Assembly (NCBI GenBank): GCA_017409005.1
Contig: JAFQTP010000008.1
Location: forward strand, 1 to 64,000
Reading direction: 5' to 3'
Source: Clostridia bacterium
GTDB lineage: Bacteria > Bacillota > Clostridia > Christensenellales > UBA1242
Length of the DNA stretch: 64,000 nucleotides
The notes beneath the pieces are model-generated. The model did no database searches. It was not told the origin of the DNA and saw nothing but the letters and a program-made list of their open reading frames with translations. Below, one piece after another: positions 46,620-55,891 of this stretch (position 1 is the first letter of the stretch; each line of letters opens with the position of its first letter). The translations under genes were made by a program, and so were the position numbers.

Positions 46620-47645
46620 ATGTCGAAAATTATTTTAGATGTTAATGGCGCCGATTATTCGCCAACCGAACTTGTTTTAGGGGCAATTAAGGCGGTTAAT
46701 TTTCATACCGATTTAACCATGGTTTTATGTGGTAATCAACCTGAAATTGAAGAAGTTTTAAAAACCGAAACTTACGATAAATCTCGCATAGAAATTGTTC
46801 ATGCTCCCGACACAATTACAAACATGGACGTTCCAACAGTGGCAATTAAAACTAAAACCGAAAGTTCACTTTATAAAGCATATGAAATGCTAAGAAACGA
46901 CGAAACTGTTAGCGCCATTGTTAGTGCAGGTTCTACGGGTGCGGTTTTAACAGGTGCTTTTTTACGTATTGGCAGAATTAAAGGTGTTTCACGCCCAGCA
47001 CTTTGCCCAATTCTTCCAACCATCGATAGGGAAGATGGCATGGTTGCATTAACCGATAGTGGAGCCAATGTAGATTGTAAACCAATTAACCTAGCACACT
47101 TTGCAATTATGGGTAGTGCTTATTTAAAATGTGTTTATGGCATTAACAGTCCTCGAGTTGCACTTTTAAACATTGGCACTGAAGAAAAGAAGGGGAACGA
47201 TCTGCTTCACGAAACATACCCAATTTTTAAAAACCTACCAATTAACTTTGTTGGTAACATGGAGGGGCGCGACCTTCTTAGTGGTAATGTAGATTTAGTT
47301 GTTGCCGATGGTTTTGCAGGTAATGTGCTTTTAAAGAGTACTGAAGGTGCGGTTTTAAACTTGCTTAAACTGCTTAAAACAGACATTAAAAGCCACACAT
47401 CTTCTAAAGTTGGTGCATTGTTTATGAAAGGTACATTCGACCGCATTAAAAGGCGTATGGACTATAATAATCGTGCTGGAGCTGTTTTGCTTGGCTGTAA
47501 AAAACTTGTTGTAAAATCTCATGGCAGCAGCAAACGCGAAAGCATTTATCAAAGCATTTTGCTTGCATACAACATGGATAAAGCAAATTTATGCAAAGTT
47601 ATTGAAGACGAAATTAGTAAGGTTGAATTAGATATTAATGAATAA
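46620..47645 (+). CDS. plsX: Phosphate acyltransferase PlsX
   Basis: 341 residues. PlsX makes acyl phosphate from acyl-ACP for the first step of phosphatidic acid synthesis and acts peripherally at the membrane. The sequence starts with ILDVNGADYSPTELVLGAI, where most PlsX have a D-x-MGGD-x-P motif, so this motif is diverged. ALTDSGANVDCKP, LLNIGTEEKKGND and VADGFAGNVLLKSTEG are typical. It overlaps rnc by 8 bases. The usual neighbours fapR, fabD, fabG and acpP are absent. Confidence 0.93.
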   Translation: MSKIILDVNGADYSPTELVLGAIKAVNFHTDLTMVLCGNQPEIEEVLKTETYDKSRIEIVHAPDTITNMDVPTVAIKTKTESSLYKAYEMLRNDETVSAIVSAGSTGAVLTGAFLRIGRIKGVSRPALCPILPTIDREDGMVALTDSGANVDCKPINLAHFAIMGSAYLKCVYGINSPRVALLNIGTEEKKGNDLLHETYPIFKNLPINFVGNMEGRDLLSGNVDLVVADGFAGNVLLKSTEGAVLNLLKLLKTDIKSHTSSKVGALFMKGTFDRIKRRMDYNNRAGAVLLGCKKLVVKSHGSSKRESIYQSILLAYNMDKANLCKVIEDEISKVELDINE

Positions 47646-48309
47646 TGTTGAAATCCTAGAACAAAAAATAGGTTACACTTTTAAAAATAAAGAATTAATA
47701 ATTAAAGCACTATCACATAGTTCGGCATCTTCAACATTTAACTACGAACGAATGGAGTTTTTAGGCGATAGTTTGCTTAGCTATATAGTTGCCGAACATC
47801 TATATTTCAATTTTAACCAAGAAGTTGGAAAAATGAGTGTTTTACGTAGCAACCTAGTTTCAACTAACGCACTATCTAAAATTGTGTTAGATAATGGTTG
47901 GAAAAATTTAATTACGGTTGGAGCAAGTGTTGCAAGCACAAAAAATATAGCAAAAAATGTTTTAGCCGATGTTTTTGAAAGTATAACCGCTGCAATATAT
48001 TTAGATGCGGGAATTGAAGAAACTAAAAAGTTTGTTAACAAGTTTGTGCTTAACAATGTTGAACTTGTTGTTAACACCGATTATAAAACTTTGCTTCAAG
48101 AAAAAGTTGCAAGCATAAATCCAAGTCATAAATTAAGTTACAAACTTATTTCAAGTGCTGGCCCAAGCCACGCATTAGTGTTTACTATGGGTTTATATTT
48201 TAACGATGGTTTGGTTGCAACTGCAAGTGCAAACAATAAAAAATCGGCTGAGCAGTTGTGTGCTCAAGCATTCTTAGAACAAATTAATAAAAATGGCTTA
48301 AATGCTTAA
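47638..48309 (+). CDS. rnc: Ribonuclease III
   Basis: 223 residues. RNase III cuts double-stranded RNA in rRNA and mRNA processing. The signature YERMEFLGDSLLSYI (36-50) and the second acidic site ADVFESITAAIYLDAG keep the metal-binding Glu and Asp residues. The C-terminal ~70 residues are a double-stranded RNA binding domain (YKTLLQEKVAS ... KKSAEQLCAQAFLEQI). Its start overlaps the end of plsX, so it is translationally coupled. smc follows. Confidence 0.95.
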   Translation: MNNVEILEQKIGYTFKNKELIIKALSHSSASSTFNYERMEFLGDSLLSYIVAEHLYFNFNQEVGKMSVLRSNLVSTNALSKIVLDNGWKNLITVGASVASTKNIAKNVLADVFESITAAIYLDAGIEETKKFVNKFVLNNVELVVNTDYKTLLQEKVASINPSHKLSYKLISSAGPSHALVFTMGLYFNDGLVATASANNKKSAEQLCAQAFLEQINKNGLNA

Positions 48310-48347
48310 TTTTAACTTAATGGCTAAAAATTTTTGGAGGAATTATT

Positions 48348-51300
48348 TTGAATTTTAAACAAATAGAAATGGTTGGGTTTAAATCGTTTGCCGACCCAAT
48401 TAAAATAACATTCGATAATGGTATTACAGCAATTGTAGGCCCAAATGGTTGCGGAAAAAGTAACGTTGCCGATGCAATTAGATGGGTTTTAGGTGAGCAA
48501 AGCAGTAAAATGCTTCGTGGAACCAGCATGCAAGACGTAATTTTTAAAGGAACCGAAAAACGCAAAAGTATGTCTTTTTGCGAAGTTTCTTTAATGTTCG
48601 ATAACTCAAATAAAATTTTCAAAAGCGACTACGACGAAATTTGCATTACTCGTAAACTATATCGCAGCGGCGATAGCGAATATATGCTTAATCACACAAA
48701 CTGCCGTTTAAAAGATATTATCGAAATTTTACACGATAGTGGTATTGGTAAAAGCGGATATAGCATTATTGGTCAAGGTAAAGTTGAAGAAATTATTAAC
48801 TCTAAACCAATCGATCGTCGTGCAATTTTTGAAGAGGCTGCTGGTATTGCCGGATTTAAAGCAAAAAAGGTTGACGCAGAACGTAAACTAGAACGCACAC
48901 GTGATAATTTGGTTCGTATAACCGACATTGTTTCCGAGTTAGATAGGCAATTAAAACCACTTCGTCATCAAGCTGAAGTTGCTAAAAAATATCTTGAACT
49001 TAAAGAAAAATTAAAAAGTTTAGAAGTTAATGCCTACATTTATCAATATGACTATGCTGCAGCAAACAAAGCCGAAATTGAAACAAAAATTAATGCAATT
49101 TTAGAAGAAATGGCACTTCGTCAAGGAAAGTTAGATCAAGTTATTTTAGATTATAATCAAACTTTCGACCATGTTAACACCATCGACTCTGAAATTTCTA
49201 ATTTGCGTGATATTATTTTAAACATAACTGTTCAACTTGAAAAGCAAGCAGGTCAAACCAACTTAATTAACGAAAAAATTCAAACTCGCAAATCTGAGGC
49301 AAAACGTTTAAGCGAGGAACTTAACAAAATTAATCAAAACAGCCAGGCTTTTAACAATGAGTTAAATGCCAAGGTTTCCGAACTTAATTCCAAGAAAAAT
49401 AAATTAGAAAGTCTTAATGCTGAAATCGATGAAGTTTCGGTAATATATGAAAAAATTAATGGCGAACTTGCAAAAAGTGAAGATGATGCCAAAGAAACTC
49501 AACGTAAACTTTTCGAAACACTAAGTAAACTTGGCGATGTTAAGGCTCAAATTAGTGCTTTAAACGCTGAAAAAACCACATATTCCGAACAATTAAAAAA
49601 CTTAGAGGGTAACTTAACAAACGTTAAAGTTAAACTTTCTGAAAGCCGCACAAATGTTTCGGAATGCAAACAAACAATCGAAAATCTTTCAAACAATAAA
49701 AACAAATTAAACAACTTAATTAACGAACATATATCTGAACAAAATAGGTTAGATGTTCAGTTTAAAAATGCCGAGGCAACTTTAAACAATATTAACTCTA
49801 ACATTCTATCTTTAGAGCACCGCAAAAAAATGCTTGAAGATATGCAACGTGAATACGAGGGGTATAACGGAAGTGTTAAACGCTTGCTTACCGATGCTGA
49901 ACGTAATGGCAACCTAAAAAATAAAATTGTTGGTGTTTTGGCATCACTTATTAAAGTTCCGCAAACCTATCAGGCTGCAATCGAAATGGCATTGGGTAGT
50001 GCTGTTCAAAATGTTGTAACGCACAGCGACGATGGTGCAAAAGAGTTAATTAACTACTTAAAACAACGCGAATATGGTAGAGTAACATTCTTGCCAATTA
50101 ACACAATTAAAGAACGTTATTTCGATAACTCCTATCGTAAACTATTAAATGCTCAGGGAGTTTATGGCGTTGCAAGCGAACTTATTTCATATAATAAAAA
50201 CATTGCAAACGTTGTTTCAAACTTGCTTGGTGGCACAGTTGTTGTAGATACAATTAACACAGCTGTAAATTTGGCTAAACAAAGCCACTATGGCTTCCGT
50301 ATTGTTACATTAGATGGCGATGTTATTAACCCACAAGGTAGCATTACTGGTGGTAGTAAAAAATCGCAAGTTGCAAACCTACTTTCTCGTGAAACCGAAA
50401 TTGAAACATCAAACAAATCGCTTTTAAAACTTCAAACCGAAAAAGACGAAACTTTAAAAGAGGTTAGTGTTTTATCTAACAAACTTTCGGCAGTGTCGGA
50501 AGTTGTTAAACAAAAAAGCAACGAACTTCGCGAGGTTGAACTTAGCCTTGCTGCTGAAACTGAGCGTTACGAAAAATATAATTCAATTTCGCTTAGTCTA
50601 GAAGAAGAAAGTAATTCGTTAACAGGCGAAATTGCTAAAACAAATCAAATTATAGAGGCAATTACTAATGAAGTTGCAAAAATTAGTAACACCGAAAATT
50701 TAGAAGATAATCCAACTTCAACTTTAGAAGAAAATAATAGTCAATTTACTGAAATGCGTTTAAAACGCGACGAATATGCTAATAAACTTACAAATTTAAA
50801 AGTTGAAATTGCTTCTGTTTCAAGTGAAATTTTAAGTTTAGAAGGCGATATTGAGCGTGTAAAATTCGCATTATCTAACAACAACTCAATTCGTGCCGAA
50901 CTTGAAAAATCTGTTCAAGAAAACAATTCACAACTTTTAGCTTTTGAAAGCATGGTTACAACAGCAGCTGAGGCTGAAAGTGTTAACCTAGATATTAAAA
51001 AGCTAGACGAAACCAAGGCACAAGTTAACGAATTAACAAATCAAAAATCAACTTGTCAAGCTACTTTAAGAAAGCTAGAAGAAGAAAGAATGGCTCTTAC
51101 TGCTGAGGTTGATAAACTTCAAGATAAAAAACACGCACAAGATATTGCTCTTAGCAAAATTGATACCGACATCGAAACACTTCAAGAACGTGTTTGGACC
51201 GAGTACGAATTAACTTATAACACAGCACAAGACTATAAACTTCCAGAGTTCGATGTTAAGCAAGGTCTAGTTGATATTAACACTTTGCGTCGTGAAATTA

Positions 51301-51926
51301 ACAAATTGGGTAATGTTAACGTTAATGCTATTGAAGATGTTAAGTTAATTGAAGAGCGTCATGGTAGTATGTATGTTCAAGCACAAGACTTAATTAAAGC
51401 TGAAGAAGACTTAAAACAAATTATTAAAGATTTATCTGAAGAAATGACTGCTAGGTTCGATGAAGCATTCAACCAAATTAATGCTAACTTTGGTGTTGTA
51501 TTTAAAGAACTTTTTGGTGGCGGAAATGCAAGGCTTCAACTTGTTCAAACCGAAGATATGCTTGAAGCTGGTGTAGATATTATGGCTGAACCTCCAGGAA
51601 AAAAATTAAGTAACATAACACTTTTATCTGGTGGCGAAAAATCACTTACTGCTATTGCAATTTTGTTTGCTATTTTACGACTTCGTCCAATGCCTTTCTG
51701 TTTACTAGACGAAATTGAAGCGGCACTCGATGAAGCTAATGTTGCAAGGTTTGCTCGCTACTTACAACGTTATTCCGAATCTACACAATTTATTGTAATT
51801 ACTCACAAAAAGCCAACAATGGAACATGCAGATGCGTTGTTTGGTGTTACAATGGAAGAAAAGGGTGTAAGTAAAGTAGTTTCAGTTAAACTTACCGATG
51901 CTATTAAAAATATAGAGGAAAATTAA
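48348..51926 (+). CDS. smc: Chromosome segregation protein SMC
   Basis: 1192 residues, full length. SMC forms a dimeric ATPase ring with ScpA and ScpB that organises chromosomes. Walker A GPNGCGKS is at 31-38, the signature LSGGEKS at 1093-1099, and Walker B CLLDEIEAALDE near 1120. Two long coiled coils (about 170-500 and 680-1000) flank a hinge with NPQGSITGGSKKS. The start is TTG at 48348, after GGAGG; the sequence MNFKQIEMVGFKSFAD fits the family start. It lies one base from ftsY, as in other Firmicutes. Confidence 0.97.
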   Translation: MNFKQIEMVGFKSFADPIKITFDNGITAIVGPNGCGKSNVADAIRWVLGEQSSKMLRGTSMQDVIFKGTEKRKSMSFCEVSLMFDNSNKIFKSDYDEICITRKLYRSGDSEYMLNHTNCRLKDIIEILHDSGIGKSGYSIIGQGKVEEIINSKPIDRRAIFEEAAGIAGFKAKKVDAERKLERTRDNLVRITDIVSELDRQLKPLRHQAEVAKKYLELKEKLKSLEVNAYIYQYDYAAANKAEIETKINAILEEMALRQGKLDQVILDYNQTFDHVNTIDSEISNLRDIILNITVQLEKQAGQTNLINEKIQTRKSEAKRLSEELNKINQNSQAFNNELNAKVSELNSKKNKLESLNAEIDEVSVIYEKINGELAKSEDDAKETQRKLFETLSKLGDVKAQISALNAEKTTYSEQLKNLEGNLTNVKVKLSESRTNVSECKQTIENLSNNKNKLNNLINEHISEQNRLDVQFKNAEATLNNINSNILSLEHRKKMLEDMQREYEGYNGSVKRLLTDAERNGNLKNKIVGVLASLIKVPQTYQAAIEMALGSAVQNVVTHSDDGAKELINYLKQREYGRVTFLPINTIKERYFDNSYRKLLNAQGVYGVASELISYNKNIANVVSNLLGGTVVVDTINTAVNLAKQSHYGFRIVTLDGDVINPQGSITGGSKKSQVANLLSRETEIETSNKSLLKLQTEKDETLKEVSVLSNKLSAVSEVVKQKSNELREVELSLAAETERYEKYNSISLSLEEESNSLTGEIAKTNQIIEAITNEVAKISNTENLEDNPTSTLEENNSQFTEMRLKRDEYANKLTNLKVEIASVSSEILSLEGDIERVKFALSNNNSIRAELEKSVQENNSQLLAFESMVTTAAEAESVNLDIKKLDETKAQVNELTNQKSTCQATLRKLEEERMALTAEVDKLQDKKHAQDIALSKIDTDIETLQERVWTEYELTYNTAQDYKLPEFDVKQGLVDINTLRREINKLGNVNVNAIEDVKLIEERHGSMYVQAQDLIKAEEDLKQIIKDLSEEMTARFDEAFNQINANFGVVFKELFGGGNARLQLVQTEDMLEAGVDIMAEPPGKKLSNITLLSGGEKSLTAIAILFAILRLRPMPFCLLDEIEAALDEANVARFARYLQRYSESTQFIVITHKKPTMEHADALFGVTMEEKGVSKVVSVKLTDAIKNIEEN

Positions 51927-51927
51927 T

Positions 51928-52818
51928 ATGGGATTATTTTCAAAATTATTTGCTGGACTTAAAAAAACTAAAGATAGCATTGCAAACAAAATTAACTCTA
52001 TTTTTGTTGGCGAACTCGACGACGATTTTTATGAGGAACTAGAATATGTTTTAATTAGTTCCGATATTGGTGCCGAAGCAACCGAAGAAATTATTGACGA
52101 AGTTAAAAAGTTGGCAAAAAAACAACATGTTAAATCTGCCGACGATTTTAAAAAATTGTTGCGTGAAGTTATGGTTAACATGCTAACTGAAGTTGAAGAC
52201 GAGCAAATTGAATATCCGGTTCTTATAACTTTTGTTGGTGTTAATGGTGTTGGAAAAACAACCGCAATTGGTAGAATTGCGCACAAGTTTAAATCTGAAC
52301 ACAAAAACGTTTTAATGGTTGCAGGCGACACTTTTCGTGCCGCTGCAAGCGACCAATTAACCGAGTGGTCTAAACGTGCAGGCGTTCGTATTGTTAAATA
52401 TGGCGAAGGTACCGACCCAGCTGCAGTTGTGTTTGATGGTATTAGCAGTGCAAAAGCAAAACACGATGATGTTGTTTTGGTAGACACTGCAGGGCGTTTA
52501 CACAACAAAACCAATTTGATGGAAGAACTTAAAAAGATTTCTAAAATTATTAATCGCGAATGGGAAGGCGACTATAAAAATTATTTAGTTATCGATGCAA
52601 CAACAGGTCAAAACGCACTTTCACAAGTTGAAACTTTTAACGAATGTGTTGGCATTGATGGCATAGTTTTAACAAAGTTAGATGGAACAGCAAAAGGTGG
52701 CATTGTGTTTGCAATTGCAAAACAATATGGTGTTCCTGTTAAGTTTGTTGGTGTTGGCGAAGGTTTGGAGGATATTACCGAGTTCGACCCAGTTGAATTT
52801 GTTAACGGAATAATTTAA
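51928..52818 (+). CDS. ftsY: Signal recognition particle receptor FtsY
   Basis: 296 residues, the short Firmicute type with only the N and G domains and an amphipathic N-terminal helix (MGLFSKLFAGLKKTKDSI) that can touch the membrane. G1 GVNGVGKTT is at 104-112, then DTAGR and TKLDGTAKGG. FtsY docks the SRP-ribosome complex at the membrane. It follows smc by one base and ends at a terminator. ylxM and ffh, its partner genes, follow under a new promoter. Confidence 0.97.
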   Translation: MGLFSKLFAGLKKTKDSIANKINSIFVGELDDDFYEELEYVLISSDIGAEATEEIIDEVKKLAKKQHVKSADDFKKLLREVMVNMLTEVEDEQIEYPVLITFVGVNGVGKTTAIGRIAHKFKSEHKNVLMVAGDTFRAAASDQLTEWSKRAGVRIVKYGEGTDPAAVVFDGISSAKAKHDDVVLVDTAGRLHNKTNLMEELKKISKIINREWEGDYKNYLVIDATTGQNALSQVETFNECVGIDGIVLTKLDGTAKGGIVFAIAKQYGVPVKFVGVGEGLEDITEFDPVEFVNGII

Positions 52819-52823
52819 AAAAC

Positions 52824-52853
52824 AAAATGCAGGCTAACTTGCTTGCATTTTTT
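52824..52853 (+). terminator. Terminator after ftsY
   Basis: AAAATGCAGGC pairs with GCTTGCATTTT (one G-T wobble) around TAACTT, followed by T residues. Confidence 0.85.
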
Positions 52854-52949
52854 ATGTGGTGTTAAATGTTTTTTTACTTATTTGTTGGCTAAAATTATAT
52901 TGTTTGATTATATTTATAATAATTTAAAACATAATTTTACTATTTATTA

Positions 52950-52977
52950 TTGACATAATGTGTTTTTTAAGTATAAT
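52950..52977 (+). promoter_or_regulatory. Promoter of ylxM-ffh
   Basis: TTGACA at 52950-52955, a 16-base spacer and TATAAT at 52972-52977. It rules out the in-frame start at 52960 for ylxM. Confidence 0.8.
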
Positions 52978-53019
52978 ACTATATGTAAAGTTATTTTGCT
53001 TTACACTAAAAGGGTTGTT

Positions 53020-53340
53020 ATGACTTTAGACGAAACAATTTTATTTAGTTCGCTTTACAACATTTATGGCGAGTTATTAACAAACAAACAAAAACAGATT
53101 TTTGAAAGTTATGTTTTTAATAATTTAAGTTTAGCTGAAATTGCCGAAAACTTTGGCATTTCGCGTCAGGCTGTGCTTGATTGTGTTAACAAAGTTTGCA
53201 CTCAGTTAAATAAATACGAGAAAATTCTTAATGTGTTTAAAAATAACGCAACCACAAAACAAGTGCTCGAAAATGTTAAATTAAGTGTAACCGACCAAAA
53301 GTTAATTAAACAAATTAACAATTTACTTAACAATTTATAA
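53020..53340 (+). CDS. ylxM: YlxM family DNA-binding protein
   Basis: 106 residues. A helix-turn-helix resembling sigma-70 region 4 (LSLAEIAENFGISRQAVLDCVNK) lies in the middle and a helical tail follows. YlxM is regularly encoded just before ffh and is thought to modulate SRP genes or SRP GTPase activity. I chose the ATG at 53020, preceded by AAAGGG; the frame extends upstream into the promoter and cannot be translated there. ffh follows 9 bases later. Confidence 0.9.
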   Translation: MTLDETILFSSLYNIYGELLTNKQKQIFESYVFNNLSLAEIAENFGISRQAVLDCVNKVCTQLNKYEKILNVFKNNATTKQVLENVKLSVTDQKLIKQINNLLNNL

Positions 53341-53349
53341 GGAGATTAT

Positions 53350-54669
53350 ATGGCTTTATTTGGCTCATTAAGCGAAAAACTTTCACACGTTTTTTCAAAG
53401 CTTACAAAGCATGGTGTGCTAACCGAACTTGAAATTAAAAATGCCATGCGTGAAATTAGAATTGCGCTTCTAGAAGCTGACGTTAACTTTTTAGTTGTTA
53501 AAGACTTGGTTTCAAAAATTTCTGAAAAATGTAGTGGTGAGCGTGTTTTAAAAAGTTTAACACCTGGGCAACAAGTTATTAAAATTGTTAACGAAGAATT
53601 AACAGCTTTAATGGGTAGCACAAACTCAAAACTAACAATTGCATCTAAACCGCCAACAATAATTTTAATGTGCGGGTTACAGGGTGCTGGTAAAACCACC
53701 ATGTGTGGCAAACTTGCAAAAATGCTTAAAAAGCAAGGCAAAAAACCAATGCTTGTTGCTTGCGATATTTACAGACCAGCAGCAATTAACCAATTAAAAG
53801 TGGTTGGCAAAAGTGTAGATGTAGAAGTTTACGATGAGGGCACTCAAAAACCAGAAAAAACTGCATTTAATGCACTAAAGTATGCCGAAAAGAAAGCATA
53901 CGATGTCGTAATTATAGATACTGCTGGTAGGTTACACATTAACGAAGAGTTAATGACCGAACTTAAAAATGTTAAAAAAGCAGTTAATCCTACCGAAATT
54001 TTGCTTACTGTAGATTCCATGACTGGTCAAGATGCAGTAACAGTTGCCGAAAGTTTTAATAACGAACTAGACATTACTGGTGTTATTTTAACTAAACTCG
54101 ATGGCGATACTCGTGGTGGTGCAGCACTTTCAATTAAGGCTGTAACTGGCAAACCAATCAAGTTTTGCGGTGTAGGCGAAAAAATGGACGACATCGAGCC
54201 ATTTTATCCAGATCGCATGGCATCACGTATTTTAGATATGGGTGATGTTTTAACGTTAATTGAAAAAGCCCAAGCAGCCGTAACTGAAGAAGATGCTAAA
54301 AAACTTGAAAAGAAATTTAGAGAAAATTCGTTTACCTTTGAAGATTATTTGGCTCAGTTCGACCAAGTTAAAAAAATGGGTAACATAACCGATATTTTAA
54401 ATATGATTCCAGGTGCAAACAAGTTTAAACTTAATGCATCTATGATAGATGAAAAACAAATTGCACGCAATAAAGCAATAATTCAAAGCATGACTCCATA
54501 TGAACGTCGCAATCCAGATTGCATTAAGGGTAGTCAGAAAAAACGTATTGCTGCAGGAAGTGGAACATCTATTCAAGAGGTTAATGCTTTGCTTAAAAAC
54601 TTCTATCAGTCTAAGGAACTTATGAAGCAAATGAGCAGTGGCAAAGGCAAATTTAGAATGCCGTTTTAA
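53350..54669 (+). CDS. ffh: Signal recognition particle protein Ffh
   Basis: 439 residues. Ffh binds 4.5S/scRNA and signal sequences and delivers ribosomes to FtsY. The N domain (residues 1-95) is followed by G1 GLQGAGKTT (109-117), DTAGR and TKLDGDTRGG. The C-terminal M domain runs from about 300, with MGNITDILNMIPG and the RNA-binding SMTPYERRNPDCIKGSQKKR. It ends Met-rich (LMKQMSSGKGKFRMPF). ATG at 53350 with AAGGAG upstream; downstream of ylxM. Confidence 0.97.
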   Translation: MALFGSLSEKLSHVFSKLTKHGVLTELEIKNAMREIRIALLEADVNFLVVKDLVSKISEKCSGERVLKSLTPGQQVIKIVNEELTALMGSTNSKLTIASKPPTIILMCGLQGAGKTTMCGKLAKMLKKQGKKPMLVACDIYRPAAINQLKVVGKSVDVEVYDEGTQKPEKTAFNALKYAEKKAYDVVIIDTAGRLHINEELMTELKNVKKAVNPTEILLTVDSMTGQDAVTVAESFNNELDITGVILTKLDGDTRGGAALSIKAVTGKPIKFCGVGEKMDDIEPFYPDRMASRILDMGDVLTLIEKAQAAVTEEDAKKLEKKFRENSFTFEDYLAQFDQVKKMGNITDILNMIPGANKFKLNASMIDEKQIARNKAIIQSMTPYERRNPDCIKGSQKKRIAAGSGTSIQEVNALLKNFYQSKELMKQMSSGKGKFRMPF

Positions 54670-54737
54670 TTAATTTAGGTTTTTAAATTTTTTTGGTTAA
54701 AAAAATTGTATATACAAATTTAAAAAGGAGAAAAATT

Positions 54738-55034
54738 ATGGCAGTTAAAATCAGATTAACACGTCTTGGAGATAAAAAATCACCTTTCTACCGTGTTGTA
54801 GTTGCTGATTCAAGAACATCAAGAGATGGCAAAGTTATTGAAAAACTTGGAACATACGATCCAAAAACCGATCCTGCTGAAATCAAAATTGATGTAGAAA
54901 AAGCTAAAACTTGGATTAGTAATGGTGCTCAACCAACTGAAACAGCTAAAACAATTTTAGTTAAAGCTGGCGTTATTGAAGCTAGCGGCAAAAAAACAGC
55001 TCCAAAGTCAGACAAAAAGAAAAAACAAGCATAG
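54738..55034 (+). CDS. rpsP: 30S ribosomal protein S16
   Basis: 98 residues. S16 is needed for 30S assembly. [32 protein letters not shown] is split across the usual S16 signature ([11 protein letters not shown], then [12 protein letters not shown]). The tail is lysine-rich. I chose the ATG at 54738 after AAAGGAG; an in-frame upstream extension to 54693 covers the ribosome binding site and is not plausible. It is followed after 18 bases by khpA. Confidence 0.96.
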   Translation: MAVKIRLTRLGDKKSPFYRVVVADSRTSRDGKVIEKLGTYDPKTDPAEIKIDVEKAKTWISNGAQPTETAKTILVKAGVIEASGKKTAPKSDKKKKQA

Positions 55035-55052
55035 TTTATAAAGGAGGTCTAA

Positions 55053-55283
55053 ATGGACCAATTAGTATCTTATATTGTTAAATCCTTAGTTGACAATCCA
55101 GATAAAGTTGAAGTTACAACTGAGCAAGAAAGCGAAAAAGTTGTAATTGTTAAAGTGGTTGTTGATCCAGCTGACTTAGGTAAAGTTATTGGAAAGGGTG
55201 GCAGAATTGCAAGTTCAATTCGCACAATAATTAAATCTGCTAGTGCAAAATCGGGCAGACGCTTTATTGTTAAAATTTCTTAA
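55053..55283 (+). CDS. khpA: KH-domain RNA-binding protein KhpA (YlqC)
   Basis: 76 residues consisting of one KH domain. The GKGG-type RNA-binding loop reads VIGKGGRIASSIRTII. KhpA works with KhpB as a small RNA chaperone and affects cell division in some Firmicutes. ATG at 55053 with AAAGGAGGT upstream. It sits between rpsP and rimM as in most Firmicutes; here a terminator and a new promoter separate it from rimM. Confidence 0.93.
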   Translation: MDQLVSYIVKSLVDNPDKVEVTTEQESEKVVIVKVVVDPADLGKVIGKGGRIASSIRTIIKSASAKSGRRFIVKIS

Positions 55284-55290
55284 TTTTAAA

Positions 55291-55317
55291 AAGGTGCTTA
55301 TTTAAGCACTTTTTTTA
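55291..55317 (+). terminator. Terminator after khpA
   Basis: GTGCTT pairs with AAGCAC around a 4-base loop, with flanking A and T runs ending in TTTTTTT. Confidence 0.8.
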
Positions 55318-55339
55318 TTTGTAAACATGGGTGCTGTTG

Positions 55340-55348
55340 TGCTAAAAT
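55340..55348 (+). promoter_or_regulatory. Extended -10 promoter of the rimM unit
   Basis: TGCTAAAAT with no convincing -35. The same extended -10 appears before plsX (46579-46587), and a close relative, TGCTAATAT, before comM. Confidence 0.45.
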
Positions 55349-55420
55349 ATAGTTAATATAAAGTACTTTGCAAACTTGCAAAAAGCAACTAAATTTAGGC
55401 AAATTTTAAAGGATAATGTT

Positions 55421-55891
55421 ATGAATAAAATTGAAATAGGAATGTTAACAAAACCACAAGGCTTAAAAGGTGAATTTAGAGTAAAGCACAACCAAAGTGC
55501 CTTACAACTTTTTTTTGATTTAAAACAAATTGAAATTGGCGGACGAGCTTTAACTGTTTTAAATGTTACAGATAGGGGTGGTTTCTTTATATTAAAAACT
55601 AAAGAAATTACATCTATCGACGAAGTAGAACGTATGCGTACTGCAAAAGTTTACACCTACGTTTCCGACGAAGAGGCTATTGAAGTTAACCATAATGTTG
55701 GCTACCGTGTGTTTAAGGGTGAAGAAGAAATTGGTACAGTTATGGAAGTTAACAACTATGGTTCAACCGATGTTTACACGTTAGGCACAGGTCAAAGTTT
55801 TGCAGTTATTCCAGGTTTGTTTTTAGATGTTGACGACCAAAATCAAATTATTAAAGTAGATGCTAAACTTTTAGACGAGGTTTTAGTATGA
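55421..55891 (+). CDS. rimM: Ribosome maturation factor RimM
   Basis: 156 residues. RimM binds S19 and helps mature the 30S head. The N-terminal beta-barrel opens with IGMLTKPQGLKGEFRV and the C-terminal PRC barrel holds GTVMEVNNYGSTDVYTL. I chose the ATG at 55421 with AAAGGA upstream; the in-frame stretch back to 55376 lacks a ribosome binding site. The stop is TGA, overlapping the trmD ATG as ATGA, so the two are translationally coupled. It is one of the few TGA stops in the window. Confidence 0.93.
   Translation: MNKIEIGMLTKPQGLKGEFRVKHNQSALQLFFDLKQIEIGGRALTVLNVTDRGGFFILKTKEITSIDEVERMRTAKVYTYVSDEEAIEVNHNVGYRVFKGEEEIGTVMEVNNYGSTDVYTLGTGQSFAVIPGLFLDVDDQNQIIKVDAKLLDEVLV

Noticed and set aside
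52960..53019. N-terminal extension of YlxM
   Set aside because: The extension overlaps the -35/-10 promoter elements and lacks a ribosome binding site.
54670..54737. TTGTATATACAA palindrome before rpsP as an operator
   Set aside because: It is short and AT-rich, and no convincing promoter boxes surround it.
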